A program made the translations under genes and the position numbers. The notes under the pieces were generated by a model. That model made no database searches. It was not told where the DNA came from and worked only from the letters and a program-made list of their open reading frames with translations. From positions 682,001 to 746,000 of the forward strand of contig NZ_SOCA01000001.1 in assembly GCF_004364345.1 (NCBI RefSeq): a DNA stretch of 64,000 nucleotides. The letters are read 5' to 3'. This document shows positions 9,193 to 17,871 of the stretch, piece after piece (the first letter of the stretch is position 1; each line of letters opens with the position of its first letter). This DNA comes from Prosthecobacter fusiformis (GTDB lineage Bacteria > Verrucomicrobiota > Verrucomicrobiia > Verrucomicrobiales > Verrucomicrobiaceae).

Positions 9193-11526
9193 TTATTCGC
9201 GCGTGATTGTCTCGTCCAGATTCAACAAGACGCGGGCGATTTCCTGGGGCTGAAGCTGGTTGAGCGTAGCACGTTCATCCTCGCTCGGAAGACGCGAAGT
9301 GCAGCGGCGAAAGGCAGCATCCAGCCCGTCCTTTTTTACGATTTCTTCCAAAGCCTGAGCGAACTCGACGAATGAACTGTCATTGAGAAGTGTGAGGGCT
9401 TGAAGGGGCGTGTTACTGCGGAGGCGGCGGGTGCAGGTGCTGAAGCCATCGGGAGCATCAAAGACGCTGAGGCCCGGAGGCGGCGTGGCGCGGAAGACGA
9501 AGGTGTAAAGACCCCGGCGGTAACGGTCGGCTCCTTTGCTCAAAGGCCAAGTGCGCTTGACCTGCCCGAGGCTAAGCACGCCCTCTGGGATGGGTGGATA
9601 CACGGGCGGACCGCCGAGTGCCGGTGCCAGGAGACCGCTGGCACTGAGACAGACATCGCGGACGATTTCCGCGTCCAGGCGGAGGCGGTTTTGACGCCAA
9701 AGGAGCTGGTTGTTCACGTCCACAGCCAGGGCTTTGGTTGAGCGGTCAGCAGGCAGGGAACTGCTCTGCTGATAAGTCTGACTGCTGACAATGAGGCGGT
9801 GCATGTGCTTGAGGCTCCAGCCGTTTTCCATGAACTCGACAGCGAGCCAGTCGAGCAGTTCGGGATGGGTGGGCAGGCTGCCCATCGTGCCGAAGTCGTT
9901 TTCAGTATCCACGAGACCGTGGCCAAAATACTGCTGCCAGATACGGTTGACGATGACGCGGGCAGTCAGCGGATTGTCCCGGCTAACCAACCATTTGGCG
10001 AGATCCAGGCGATTCGGATCGGTGACGTTTAAATCATGCAGGACGGCAGGTACGGCTGGTTTTTGCTCAGCAGCCGGGCGGGTGAAATCACCCTTGATAA
10101 AAAGGGTGGTCTTCCGGGGCTGACCAAGCTCCTTCATCACCAGGGTGGTGGTGCCTTTGGTGAGCAGGCCAGTGATTTCCATGTAACGCTCATTGAATGA
10201 ACGGAACACTTGATCCGCCGCACCAGGGCCACTGGCGAAAAGCAGACGCTGCTGGGTGAGGCTGCGTTCCTTTACCGGGCGCTTCAGGGTGGCACGGCGG
10301 TCTTTGGGCAGCTGGGCCAGGGCAGCGGGGGAAAGCTCCGCCTCCCAGACGGTGAACTCTTCCTGATGCTCAGCGATGTGAGCCGTGATTTTATCTTGCA
10401 GCACTTTTTGTTCGGCCTCCAGTTCCACCACATTGAGGGAGGGATCCTCCACCCTCAGAACCGGTTCATCTTGGTTGTTCAGAAAGGCGAAGAACTGGAA
10501 GTATTCCTCATGGCTGATGGCATCGAACTTATGGTCGTGACACTGCGCACAGCCGATGGTGAGGCCTAGCCAGACGGTGCCGGTGGTGGCCACACGGTCA
10601 AAGATGGATTCAATGCGGAACTGTTCTTTATCAATGCCACCCTCATTATTGATCTGGGTATTGCGGTGAAAACCTGTGGCGATGCGCTGGTCTTCAGTCG
10701 GCTTTGGCAGCATGTCACCGGCAAGTTGCTCAATGCTAAACTGGTCAAAAGGCATGTCCACGTTCAGGGCATTAATCACCCAGTCGCGATAGGGCCAGAT
10801 GCTGCGCGGGGCATCAATGCTATAACCATTGCTGTCCGCATAGCGTGCCTGATCCAACCACCAGCGGCCCCAGCGTTCGCCATAATGGGGACTGCTGAGA
10901 AGTTGCGTGATTTTTGAGGCAGCAGCGGCTTTAGCATTCTTTTGCGCGGCCTGGACAAATGTGGCGACTTCCGCCGATGTGGGCGGGAGGCCTGTCAGAT
11001 CCAAGTGCAGACGCCGGATGAGCGTTTCCGGCGTGGCCGGCGGGGAAAGTTTCAATCCTTCCTTTTTTAGTCTGGCCTGGATCAAAAGATCAATGGGATT
11101 GCTGCCTGGACCGTGACCGATGACTTCAGGTTTCTGTGGGGCGATGTAAGCCCAGTGACGGTCATCACTGGGTTTTTCAGCCGTAGGAGCCTGGGCACCT
11201 TCCACGATCCATTGCTTTAAAAGCGCCATTTGGGCGGAATCCAGCGGCCCGCGCTTGTAAGGCATCTGCGAGATTTCACTGTGGGTCCCGGCCACCACCT
11301 GATAAAGCAGGCTGTCATCCGCATTGCCGGGAATGACGGATACACCTCGTCCACCGCCTTGGATCGCCGCAGCGGCCGTATCCAGGCGCAATTTCGCCTT
11401 CTGCGTGGTGGCTCCATGGCACTTCACACAATGGGTCTGCAGCAGCGGCTTGATCTCCGCAGAGTAATCCACAGCCCCCCAGGCGGAGGCGGAAAGGGCA
11501 GTCAGCAGAAGGAAGGGCAAACGCAT
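9193..11526 (-). CDS. PSCyt1-DUF1549-DUF1553 cytochrome protein
   Basis: A secreted 777-residue protein of the planctomycete-verrucomicrobial PSD family. After a signal peptide (MRLPFLLLTALSASAWG) comes a PSCyt1 cytochrome c-like module with a haem motif CVKCHG (about 33-38). The DUF1549 (PSCyt2) region follows at about 145-350, with LIRRLHLDLTGLPPT and a second CxxCH, CAQCHDH. The DUF1553 (PSD1) region is about 500-745, with NRIWQQYFGHGLVDTENDFG and STCTRRLRSNTPLQALTLLND. Members are expected in periplasmic carbohydrate or sulfated polysaccharide use, but the reaction is not established. It is shorter than many homologues of about 1000 residues, and the DUF1501 partner often found next to it is absent here. 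Confidence 0.88.
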   Translation of the reverse strand: MRLPFLLLTALSASAWGAVDYSAEIKPLLQTHCVKCHGATTQKAKLRLDTAAAAIQGGGRGVSVIPGNADDSLLYQVVAGTHSEISQMPYKRGPLDSAQMALLKQWIVEGAQAPTAEKPSDDRHWAYIAPQKPEVIGHGPGSNPIDLLIQARLKKEGLKLSPPATPETLIRRLHLDLTGLPPTSAEVATFVQAAQKNAKAAAASKITQLLSSPHYGERWGRWWLDQARYADSNGYSIDAPRSIWPYRDWVINALNVDMPFDQFSIEQLAGDMLPKPTEDQRIATGFHRNTQINNEGGIDKEQFRIESIFDRVATTGTVWLGLTIGCAQCHDHKFDAISHEEYFQFFAFLNNQDEPVLRVEDPSLNVVELEAEQKVLQDKITAHIAEHQEEFTVWEAELSPAALAQLPKDRRATLKRPVKERSLTQQRLLFASGPGAADQVFRSFNERYMEITGLLTKGTTTLVMKELGQPRKTTLFIKGDFTRPAAEQKPAVPAVLHDLNVTDPNRLDLAKWLVSRDNPLTARVIVNRIWQQYFGHGLVDTENDFGTMGSLPTHPELLDWLAVEFMENGWSLKHMHRLIVSSQTYQQSSSLPADRSTKALAVDVNNQLLWRQNRLRLDAEIVRDVCLSASGLLAPALGGPPVYPPIPEGVLSLGQVKRTWPLSKGADRYRRGLYTFVFRATPPPGLSVFDAPDGFSTCTRRLRSNTPLQALTLLNDSSFVEFAQALEEIVKKDGLDAAFRRCTSRLPSEDERATLNQLQPQEIARVLLNLDETITRE

Positions 11527-11580
11527 GGTCGAGAAGACTATTTCGTCGGCATGGGGGCCTGGCTTTCACAAAGCCGGATT

Positions 11581-11616
11581 AAAGAAAAAAGCCGTACCCT
11601 GGTTGGTGGGTACGGC
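11581..11616 (-). terminator. Terminator of EF-hand gene
   Basis: Arms GCCGTACCC (11591-11599) and GGGTACGGC (11608-11616). Read on the minus strand the hairpin is followed by a T-rich run (complement of 11581-11590). It lies downstream of the EF-hand gene stop. Confidence 0.8.
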
Positions 11617-11661
11617 TTCGGTCTGAAAGGGACGGGTTGGGGCGCCACCTTCAATCAAGGA

Positions 11662-11964
11662 TTAGGCGTCCTTCTTCTTTTTCTTTGGAGCAGCGGTGAA
11701 CTCTTCTTTGGAGAGCTTGCCGTCCTTGTCCTTGTCCTTGCCGGCAAACATTTTTTCAGCCTTGGCAGCGTCCTTCTTGGCCTGTGGGGAGGCCAGGAAT
11801 TCTTCTTTGGTGACGGAGCCGTCGCTGTTGGCGTCCAGCTTGGCGAAAGCCTTGGCTGGATCAGCTTTTTTCTTGGCACCTTCTTTTTTCGCGCCGTCTT
11901 CGGCTGCATTAACGGTGAGGCTGGCGAGGGCCAGTACGGAGAGGATCGTGGTGATCGCTTTCAT
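11662..11964 (-). CDS. Small secreted EF-hand calcium-binding protein
   Basis: A 100-residue exported protein with a signal peptide (MKAITTILSVLALASLTVNA) and two EF-hand loops: DANSDGSVTKEE (residues 44-55) and DKDKDGKLSKEE (77-88). Both have acidic or Asn ligands at positions 1, 3 and 5, Gly at 6 and Glu at 12, so both look able to bind calcium. The rest is very rich in Lys and Ala and ends in KKKKKDA. The start at 11964 is set by the signal peptide; the frame is open further upstream. Small EF-hand proteins of this kind are common in Verrucomicrobia and Planctomycetes; the partner is unknown. It has its own terminator and is therefore probably monocistronic. Confidence 0.8.
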   Translation of the reverse strand: MKAITTILSVLALASLTVNAAEDGAKKEGAKKKADPAKAFAKLDANSDGSVTKEEFLASPQAKKDAAKAEKMFAGKDKDKDGKLSKEEFTAAPKKKKKDA

Positions 11965-12088
11965 GATTGTTCGTGTATTCGGTTTGGTTTGGAAAACGGG
12001 GGTTGAGATCAACTGACCCATCCGCGCCATTAAACGTGGGGCCTTGCACACAGTTTCAGTTATTTTTCGCAGACAGCTGCTTTTTTTA

Positions 12089-13642
12089 TTAAAGAAGCCG
12101 GGCACCAGCCTCCGCAAGGGGGCTACGCTCGCCTTTGGCCAGCGGTACGTGGGCTGCAAATGGCTGGCCGCGCATGCGCTGGCGGGTGTAAACGAGACCG
12201 TTAGAGCGGCTGTCCACATAGGGATTGTCAATCTGGGCCGGATCTCCCACCAGGACGAGTTTGGAGCCTCGGGACATGCGGGTGACCACCGTTTTGGCCT
12301 CCAGCGGAGTTAGTTGCTGAGCCTCGTCCAGGATAAAGAACCGATCGGGAATACTGCGGCCACGGATATAGCAGAGGGCCTCGATCTCGATGACTCCCTG
12401 TTGGATGAGGCTGTCATACGGAGCGGCTCCCTCTGGGTGTGCGGGGGCTTTGTCCGGTAAAAACCGGTTCTTTTTCCGCTGCGGTCCCTGCTGACTGTCC
12501 ACGGGGCGCATGAGAAGATCCAGCGCGTCATAGACCGGCTGTAACCAGGGACGCATCTTTTCCTGGAGAGAACCCGGCAGGAAACCCACGGTCTGCCCCA
12601 TAGCTACGATAGGCCGACTGACGGTGAGTCCATTGTAGGTGCGGCCAAAGACCTGGGAAAGGCCAGCCGCCACGGCGAGCAGTGTTTTCCCTGTCCCGGC
12701 TTGACCGTAGCAGGTGACTAGACTGATCTCAGGATCCAACAGGGCATCCAGCAGGCAGGCCTGGCCAAGGTTCATCGGCTTGATGCTTCTCCCCTGCCCT
12801 ACTTTGATGGATTCCGGTGTGTGTAGCAGGCGGACCAGTTCCCCGTGGGAATTCAATTTGGCTGGCATGGAAGTTTTTTCTCCGCCCATCAGCAGGACAT
12901 AATCATTAGCCACGACATCTCCGAGACGGGAGGCTGAGAGAGTGATTTTACCACTGCTGGCGAAGCGCTGCATCTCATGCGAACTGACATCCAGACGGGC
13001 GATGTCGAAATTGGAGACCTCGCGGGGTTCCACTTTATCATGCAGGTAATCTTCACACTCAATGCCCACCGCACGGGCCTTGAGCTGCATGTTTAGATCC
13101 TTGCTGACCAGAATGACTGGCGGGCTGATCTGCTCACGCAACCACAGGGCGCAAGCGAGGATGCGGTGGTCCACCTTGTCGATATTGGGAAAAATACGCT
13201 CAAATTCCTGCACGCTCGCCACACGCTTGGCGGCTTCAGGGTCATAAATGATGACGCGGATATTGCCACCCCCATCGGTTTTCACCCCGTCCGTCACGGA
13301 TGCATCCGGTGCAGAAAAGGTTTTCATCAGGGCGCGATGAACCTCACGGGCGTTGGCACCGCGCTCAGTCATCTCATTTTTAAAACGGTCCAGCTCACTT
13401 AAAACATCCACCGGGATGCAGACATGATGCTCGGCGAAGCGGTTGATGCAGGCCGGATCATGGAGAAGGACATTGGTATCCAGAATAAAGGTCTTGGTGC
13501 CGACACGGCTGGATGAATTTCGATGGCTGGAAGATTTACGCTTTCTAGAGGTGGGAGATCGGAGGACGTGCTGACTGGAGCCAATATCAAGTGTTTCGAT
13601 GAGGGTTGGAGCTAGGGTGGCAGGATGGTCGTCGCGGTCCAT
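12089..13642 (-). CDS. PIN-PhoH fusion ATPase/ribonuclease
   Basis: A 517-residue PhoH2-type protein. The N-terminal PIN domain (about 50-185) starts TKTFILDTNVLLHDP, with the metal-binding Asp of LDTNVL and later acidic residues (KVDHRILACAL). The C-terminal PhoH ATPase (about 270-500) has Walker A GQAGTGKTLLAVA and Walker B RFFILDEAQQLTP. PIN-PhoH proteins couple an RNA helicase-like ATPase with a PIN ribonuclease and are thought to unwind and degrade RNA. The first 45 residues are Ser/Arg-rich and probably disordered; no later Met precedes the PIN domain, so this start is kept. A near-perfect 23-bp palindrome lies 58-80 bases upstream of the ATG. Confidence 0.9.
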   Translation of the reverse strand: MDRDDHPATLAPTLIETLDIGSSQHVLRSPTSRKRKSSSHRNSSSRVGTKTFILDTNVLLHDPACINRFAEHHVCIPVDVLSELDRFKNEMTERGANAREVHRALMKTFSAPDASVTDGVKTDGGGNIRVIIYDPEAAKRVASVQEFERIFPNIDKVDHRILACALWLREQISPPVILVSKDLNMQLKARAVGIECEDYLHDKVEPREVSNFDIARLDVSSHEMQRFASSGKITLSASRLGDVVANDYVLLMGGEKTSMPAKLNSHGELVRLLHTPESIKVGQGRSIKPMNLGQACLLDALLDPEISLVTCYGQAGTGKTLLAVAAGLSQVFGRTYNGLTVSRPIVAMGQTVGFLPGSLQEKMRPWLQPVYDALDLLMRPVDSQQGPQRKKNRFLPDKAPAHPEGAAPYDSLIQQGVIEIEALCYIRGRSIPDRFFILDEAQQLTPLEAKTVVTRMSRGSKLVLVGDPAQIDNPYVDSRSNGLVYTRQRMRGQPFAAHVPLAKGERSPLAEAGARLL

Positions 13643-13699
13643 GGAGGTTGGGGTATGGGGTGAAGGCGTGGACTTGCCCGAGGGGGATGGTTCTCTTCA

Positions 13700-13722
13700 C
13701 TTGGCGCATTTGAAATGCCAAG
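13700..13722. promoter_or_regulatory. Palindrome upstream of phoH-like gene
   Basis: CTTGGC-G-CATTTGAAATG-CCAAG is a nearly perfect inverted repeat with one unpaired base, about 60-80 bases upstream of the PIN-PhoH start. It could be an operator. Its regulator is not identifiable from the window. Confidence 0.35.
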
Positions 13723-13879
13723 TCTGTCAGTCCACAGTGTGATTTTTGCGATTGAATCACGGGCTTTTGAGAGGCTGTCAGAATGTAGAGCAGCCAACAA
13801 GCCATTTGTTCACACTCATTTCTTTTTTGTGAAGAACTTGTGGGTGACGAAGGTGTGACCTGAAGTCAGCACCCGGGCA

Positions 13880-13911
13880 TAAAAAAACCGCACTGGGTTA
13901 CCAGTGCGGTT
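13880..13911 (-). terminator. Terminator of glnB
   Basis: Perfect 11-bp arms AACCGCACTGG (13886-13896) and CCAGTGCGGTT (13901-13911) around a 4-nt loop, followed on the minus strand by a T run. It lies 26 bases beyond the glnB stop codon. Confidence 0.9.
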
Positions 13912-13936
13912 CGTTGAAGGATTCGTTCGAAATAAA

Positions 13937-14335
<399 letters not shown>

Positions 14336-14377
14336 TCATTTGTGATTTTCTCACGACGTAGATCGTAAAACTTGATC

Positions 14378-14396
14378 AAGCCAAATTCGTGCCAAG
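14378..14396 (-). promoter_or_regulatory. Sigma-54-like promoter of glnB
   Basis: Minus strand reads TTGGCACG-AATT-TGGCTTG. The -24 box TTGGCACG is a full match, the -12 box TGGC has one mismatch, and exactly 10 bases separate the GG (14393-14392) from the GC (14381-14380). The predicted transcript start near 14368 leaves a leader of about 84 bases before glnB. Alternative reading: a direct repeat of TTGGC half-sites. Confidence 0.65.
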
Positions 14397-14541
14397 TTTT
14401 AATAATCGTTCTCCGATACCCAAACACACGACTCTTCTTCCTCCAAAACCGTAAGACTGCTGCGATCAAGCTCGAATGATGATTGCAGTTTCTCTCGCAA
14501 CTGCTCCTAATTGAATCTTTCCCTGCCCCGACCCCGACTGC

Positions 14542-15438
14542 ATGAGCCCCGACACCGCCGCCCCCCCTCCGAGCAAGCGCCGTGTTTTCGCGTCCCGGCT
14601 TTTCAGCACCCTGCTCTTATGGGGAGCACTTTCCGTCGCCTTTAAGTGGCAGAGCGACTGGCTGCTGATCGCCATCACAGGTTTTTTCGGTGTGGCTGGT
14701 GCGGTGGAGTATTATCGCCTGCTCCGGTCAGAGACACACGCCCGGTCTTTCAACATGCTGGGCCTGGGGATTTGCCTGGCCTACTGGGCCACGATGACAT
14801 GGTGGGTCATCACTGTTAAAAAAGCACCGCCCATGTGGCTGGAGCTGGCAGCGCTCACCGCTAGTGTACATGGCGCATTCCTCCTGTGCTACCGGCATCA
14901 ACTGGAAGGTACCGCGACCCTGCAGCGCATCTTTTCCACCGTTTTTGGCGTGGTCTATACAGTCATCTTCTTCGGCTTCATCGCCCGCCTGATGTATTTT
15001 AAAGGAGATGGTGAATCCGCCACGGGCATGTTTTTGGTGATCTATCTGGTCATGGTCACGAAGTTCAGTGACATGGGTGCCTATGCTTTTGGGGTGGTCT
15101 TTGGGAAGCATAAGATGATCCCGCACATCAGCCCGGCGAAATCCTGGGAAGGCCTGGCAGGTGCTTTCATCACTTCATTCCTGGCGGCCGTCATCATGCT
15201 GTGGTGGAAGCCGGTCGAACTCCTGCCACTGACCTGGGTGCATGGACTCATCCTGGCCCCCATCCTCTGCGCAGCGGGGATCACCGGAGATCTGGCGGAA
15301 TCGGTCATCAAACGCTGCACTTCCATCAAAGATTCCGGTCATGCCTTTCCCGGCATCGGCGGTATTCTGGACCTGACAGACAGCCTGCTTTTCACCGCAC
15401 CGGTTTTTTATTTTTACCTGGAAGCCATCTCGGCTTGA
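14542..15438 (+). CDS. cdsA: Phosphatidate cytidylyltransferase
   Basis: Makes CDP-diacylglycerol from phosphatidic acid and CTP, the branch point of phospholipid synthesis, in the inner membrane. The 298-residue protein is strongly hydrophobic with about eight predicted membrane segments. The C-terminal CDS signature is present: SPAKSWEGLAGAF, then KRCTSIKDSGHAFPGIGG and LDLTDSLLF. The start ATG follows a region with no visible SD. The dxr gene follows after 15 bases, the usual cdsA-dxr pairing, so the two are probably cotranscribed. The often-linked uppS and rseP genes are not adjacent here. Confidence 0.93.
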   Translation: MSPDTAAPPPSKRRVFASRLFSTLLLWGALSVAFKWQSDWLLIAITGFFGVAGAVEYYRLLRSETHARSFNMLGLGICLAYWATMTWWVITVKKAPPMWLELAALTASVHGAFLLCYRHQLEGTATLQRIFSTVFGVVYTVIFFGFIARLMYFKGDGESATGMFLVIYLVMVTKFSDMGAYAFGVVFGKHKMIPHISPAKSWEGLAGAFITSFLAAVIMLWWKPVELLPLTWVHGLILAPILCAAGITGDLAESVIKRCTSIKDSGHAFPGIGGILDLTDSLLFTAPVFYFYLEAISA

Positions 15439-15453
15439 AGCATCGAAAGCAGC

Positions 15454-16599
15454 ATGGCAACCCGTCGCAAAGTACTCCTCCTCGGTTCCACCGGCTCCAT
15501 CGGCACCAGCGCACTTAAAGTGGCACAAGACATCCCTGACCGGATGGAGATCGTGGGCCTAGCAGCGGCCCGTAGTGTCGAGGCCCTCGTCGCCCAGGTT
15601 CATGAAACTGGGGTCAAACACGTCGCGCTGACGGATGACGCGGCTGCAGCTAAAGCGCGCACGCTTTTGCCTGATGACGTGACCCTGCATGTAGGCAGCC
15701 AGGGCCTGGTGGATCTGGTGCGTGCCAGTGATGCGGACATGGTGCTGGTGGCCATCGTCGGTGTGGCCGGGCTGGCTCCAGCACTGGCAGCCATCGAAGA
15801 AGGCAAACATCTGGCCGTGGCCAGCAAAGAAATCTTGGTCATGGCAGGCGAGGCCGTCATGGCTGCGGCCAAGCGCAAAGGGGTCCATGTGCTGCCTGTG
15901 GACAGTGAGCATAACGCCATTTTCCAATGCCTGGAAGGCCACCGCTCCAGTGACGTACGCCGCCTTTTAGTCACAGCCAGTGGCGGTCCCTTCCGCCAGC
16001 TACCAGCAGACCAGCTTTCGCAGGTGACAGTGGCGCAGGCATTGAAACACCCGACCTGGAGCATGGGGCGGAAGATCACTATTGATTCCGCCACCTTGTT
16101 TAACAAAGGCCTGGAGATGATCGAGGCCCGCTGGCTCTTCGATGTTCCCATGAGCCAGATCGAGGTCGTGGTGCACCCCCAGAGCATCGTCCACAGCATG
16201 GTGGAATTTGTGGATAACAGCGTCATCGCCCAGCTCAGCCATAGCGATATGTGCTTCCCCATCCAGTATGCGGTGACCTGGCCTGACCGTGTGCCGAATA
16301 ATCTGCGCCCCCTCGACTTTGCCCAACTGGCCTCCCTTCATTTTGAGGCCCCGCGCACCCAGGATTTTCCTGCGTTGGATCTGGCCCGTCATGCCGGGGA
16401 AACGGGAGGCACCCTGCCAGCCGTCCTCAATGCAGCCAATGAAATCGCCGTTGAAGCTTTCTTGAATGAGCGCACCTCTTTCCCTGCCATCTGGCAGACA
16501 GTCGCCCGCGTGATGGAGAAACACAGCGTCATTCAGCATCCTGATTTGGCTACCTTGATTGAGGCAGATGCTTGGGCTCGCCGTGAGGCCGCCCTGTAA
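15454..16599 (+). CDS. dxr: 1-deoxy-D-xylulose 5-phosphate reductoisomerase
   Basis: Second enzyme of the MEP isoprenoid pathway: NADPH-dependent rearrangement and reduction of DXP to 2-C-methyl-D-erythritol 4-phosphate in the cytoplasm. The 381 residues are full length. The NADPH-binding N-terminus is VLLLGSTGSIGTSALKV. The substrate/metal region has ASKEILVMAGE, PVDSEHNAIFQCL and TASGGPFR. A conserved MGRKITIDSATLFNKGLE block and the HPQSIVHSMVEF segment follow. It starts 15 bases after cdsA and the pair ends at a weak hairpin before a convergent gene. Confidence 0.96.
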   Translation: MATRRKVLLLGSTGSIGTSALKVAQDIPDRMEIVGLAAARSVEALVAQVHETGVKHVALTDDAAAAKARTLLPDDVTLHVGSQGLVDLVRASDADMVLVAIVGVAGLAPALAAIEEGKHLAVASKEILVMAGEAVMAAAKRKGVHVLPVDSEHNAIFQCLEGHRSSDVRRLLVTASGGPFRQLPADQLSQVTVAQALKHPTWSMGRKITIDSATLFNKGLEMIEARWLFDVPMSQIEVVVHPQSIVHSMVEFVDNSVIAQLSHSDMCFPIQYAVTWPDRVPNNLRPLDFAQLASLHFEAPRTQDFPALDLARHAGETGGTLPAVLNAANEIAVEAFLNERTSFPAIWQTVARVMEKHSVIQHPDLATLIEADAWARREAAL

Positions 16600-16607
16600 A
16601 AAGAATA

Positions 16608-16631
16608 GGCCACCGGTTTTCACCGGTGACC
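16608..16631. terminator. Weak hairpin after dxr
   Basis: Arms GGCCACCGG (16608-16616) and CCGGTGACC (16623-16631) with one mismatch and a 6-nt loop, between convergent genes. No T run follows, so termination is uncertain. Confidence 0.35.
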
Positions 16632-16658
16632 AAATTCAAAGTTGACGATTCAGGCTGA

Positions 16659-17240
16659 TTACAACCCCAAAGAACGCAACAGATAGGAATCAATCGAACC
16701 TGTCACAGGCAGGCGGCGGTCACGCTGGTAACGGGCGATCGAAGCCCTGGAACCAGGCCCGATAGAGCCATCAATGGGGCCGTTGTAATATCCGCGTTTG
16801 GCTAGCTCACGCTGCACGGACATTTCCGTGGAGCTGTAAGAGGAGCCCCAGTATTGACGCGGCACACGCTCACGGCTGCTGTAATAAACCACACCCGAAC
16901 CCTGGTAATAATAGTTGGCGTTCGGTGGGCCGTAATAGTAACCGCGACCTGCATACCCGTTACCCAGGGTCACCACAAACTTACTGCGAGGATGGGCGAA
17001 AAAACGGCGACGGTCATCGTCGTCACGGCCACGATCATGATCATGATCATGATCATGGCGGTCGTCATGACGGTCAGGGCCGCCTTTTTTGAAGAAGCTG
17101 GAGCCCTTGGAGCCTTTGTCCGGGCCGCGCTTGTCATCCTTATCTTTAGCCTGGGAATCAGGAGTGAAGGCAAGGAGAGCGATGGCAGCCAGAGCAGCAG
17201 TAGCAATATTTCGTTTCATTGAATGAAGGGGGGTTTTCAT
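16659..17240 (-). CDS. Secreted His/Asp-rich peptidoglycan-binding protein
   Basis: A 193-residue exported protein. The start at 17240 is chosen because it aligns with the start of the adjacent paralogue (MKT...TAALAA...LLAF). After the signal peptide comes a charged, low-complexity stretch rich in Lys, Asp and His (HDHDHDHDRGRDDDD, encoded partly by a GATCAT tandem repeat). A Gly/Tyr-rich block shared with the paralogue follows (GNGYAGRGYYYGP, about 93-105). The last 60 residues form a PG_binding_1 domain (QRELAKRGYYNGPIDGSIGP, ARYQRDRRLPVTG), which binds cell-wall peptidoglycan. It is probably a wall-anchored or periplasmic protein; the His/Asp tract could bind metal, which is inference. 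Confidence 0.75.
   Translation of the reverse strand: MKTPLHSMKRNIATAALAAIALLAFTPDSQAKDKDDKRGPDKGSKGSSFFKKGGPDRHDDRHDHDHDHDRGRDDDDRRRFFAHPRSKFVVTLGNGYAGRGYYYGPPNANYYYQGSGVVYYSSRERVPRQYWGSSYSSTEMSVQRELAKRGYYNGPIDGSIGPGSRASIARYQRDRRLPVTGSIDSYLLRSLGL
17033..17056. repeat. GATCAT tandem hexamer repeat
   Basis: Four exact copies of GATCAT lie in frame within the secreted peptidoglycan-binding gene and encode the alternating His-Asp tract. A change in copy number would keep the reading frame. Confidence 0.8.
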
Positions 17241-17356
17241 AAGCGCTGAGTTGGAGCGAAGAGTCTCCATCTTTATTCGAATGATCTTCATCTTTTGGTG
17301 GTGACCATCGCTTTTACTTTAGCCGCACCCCGTTTTGATCTAGACTCCCATTACAG

Positions 17357-17399
17357 AAAAAAGGCCACCGGCAAAGAATGCCGATGGCCCTATTTTTTA
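17357..17399. terminator. Terminator after His-rich gene
   Basis: Arms GGCCACCGGC (17363-17372) and GCCGATGGCC (17380-17389) with one mismatch, flanked by an A run and a T run, so it can act in both directions. On the minus strand it follows the poly-His gene stop. Confidence 0.8.
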
Positions 17400-17440
17400 G
17401 TTACCCATCTGGTTATACTGATGGAATTTGTATTTACCGG

Positions 17441-17794
17441 TTACCAATATCTGGAGGGGACTGAACTGCGACGGCTGTAGAATACCACCCCTGGGTTTCG
17501 GGAATAGTAGGGCCGGTTAGCAGGGCCATAATAATAACCCCGGCCGGCATAGCCGTTGCCGAATGTGATCACGAATCCAGAACGTGAAGGCGCATAATAG
17601 CGGCGCGAATATCGGTCGTGATGATGGTGATGGTGGTGGTGCCCCCGGATCACCCGGCTGTGATGATGTTTGTGATGCTTTTTGGGCGATCTATGCCTGT
17701 CAGCATACGAGTTAGTGGTGAAAGCAAAGAGACACAGTGCCGCAAGAGCTGCGGTGCCCCAAGCTCGCATTTTCGAGTAGTATGAGGTTTTCAT
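17441..17794 (-). CDS. Secreted poly-His paralogue lacking PG-binding domain
   Basis: A 117-residue exported protein, clearly paralogous to the downstream gene: the signal peptide (AWGTAALAALCLFAF) and the block ITFGNGYAGRGYYYGPANRPYY match closely. Its central linker is a histidine tract (KKHHKHHHSR, then eight consecutive His). It stops with TAA right after RYW, the point where the paralogue continues (RQYWGSS) into its peptidoglycan-binding domain. It therefore looks like a duplicate that lost, or a progenitor that never had, the wall-binding module. The codons after the stop do not restore the domain. A metal-binding role for the His tract is possible but unproven. It has its own terminator. 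Confidence 0.7.
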   Translation of the reverse strand: MKTSYYSKMRAWGTAALAALCLFAFTTNSYADRHRSPKKHHKHHHSRVIRGHHHHHHHHDRYSRRYYAPSRSGFVITFGNGYAGRGYYYGPANRPYYSRNPGVVFYSRRSSVPSRYW

Positions 17795-17871
17795 AGCACT
17801 GGGTTAGACCCACCCTTTTTGCGTGCTATTCAACATTTATGCATTTCATGCACATGTCCCGGCCATTCGCA

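Noticed and set aside
13587..13805. 72-codon minus-strand frame upstream of the PIN-PhoH gene
   Set aside because: It spans the promoter and palindrome region, with no ribosome binding site or domain pattern.
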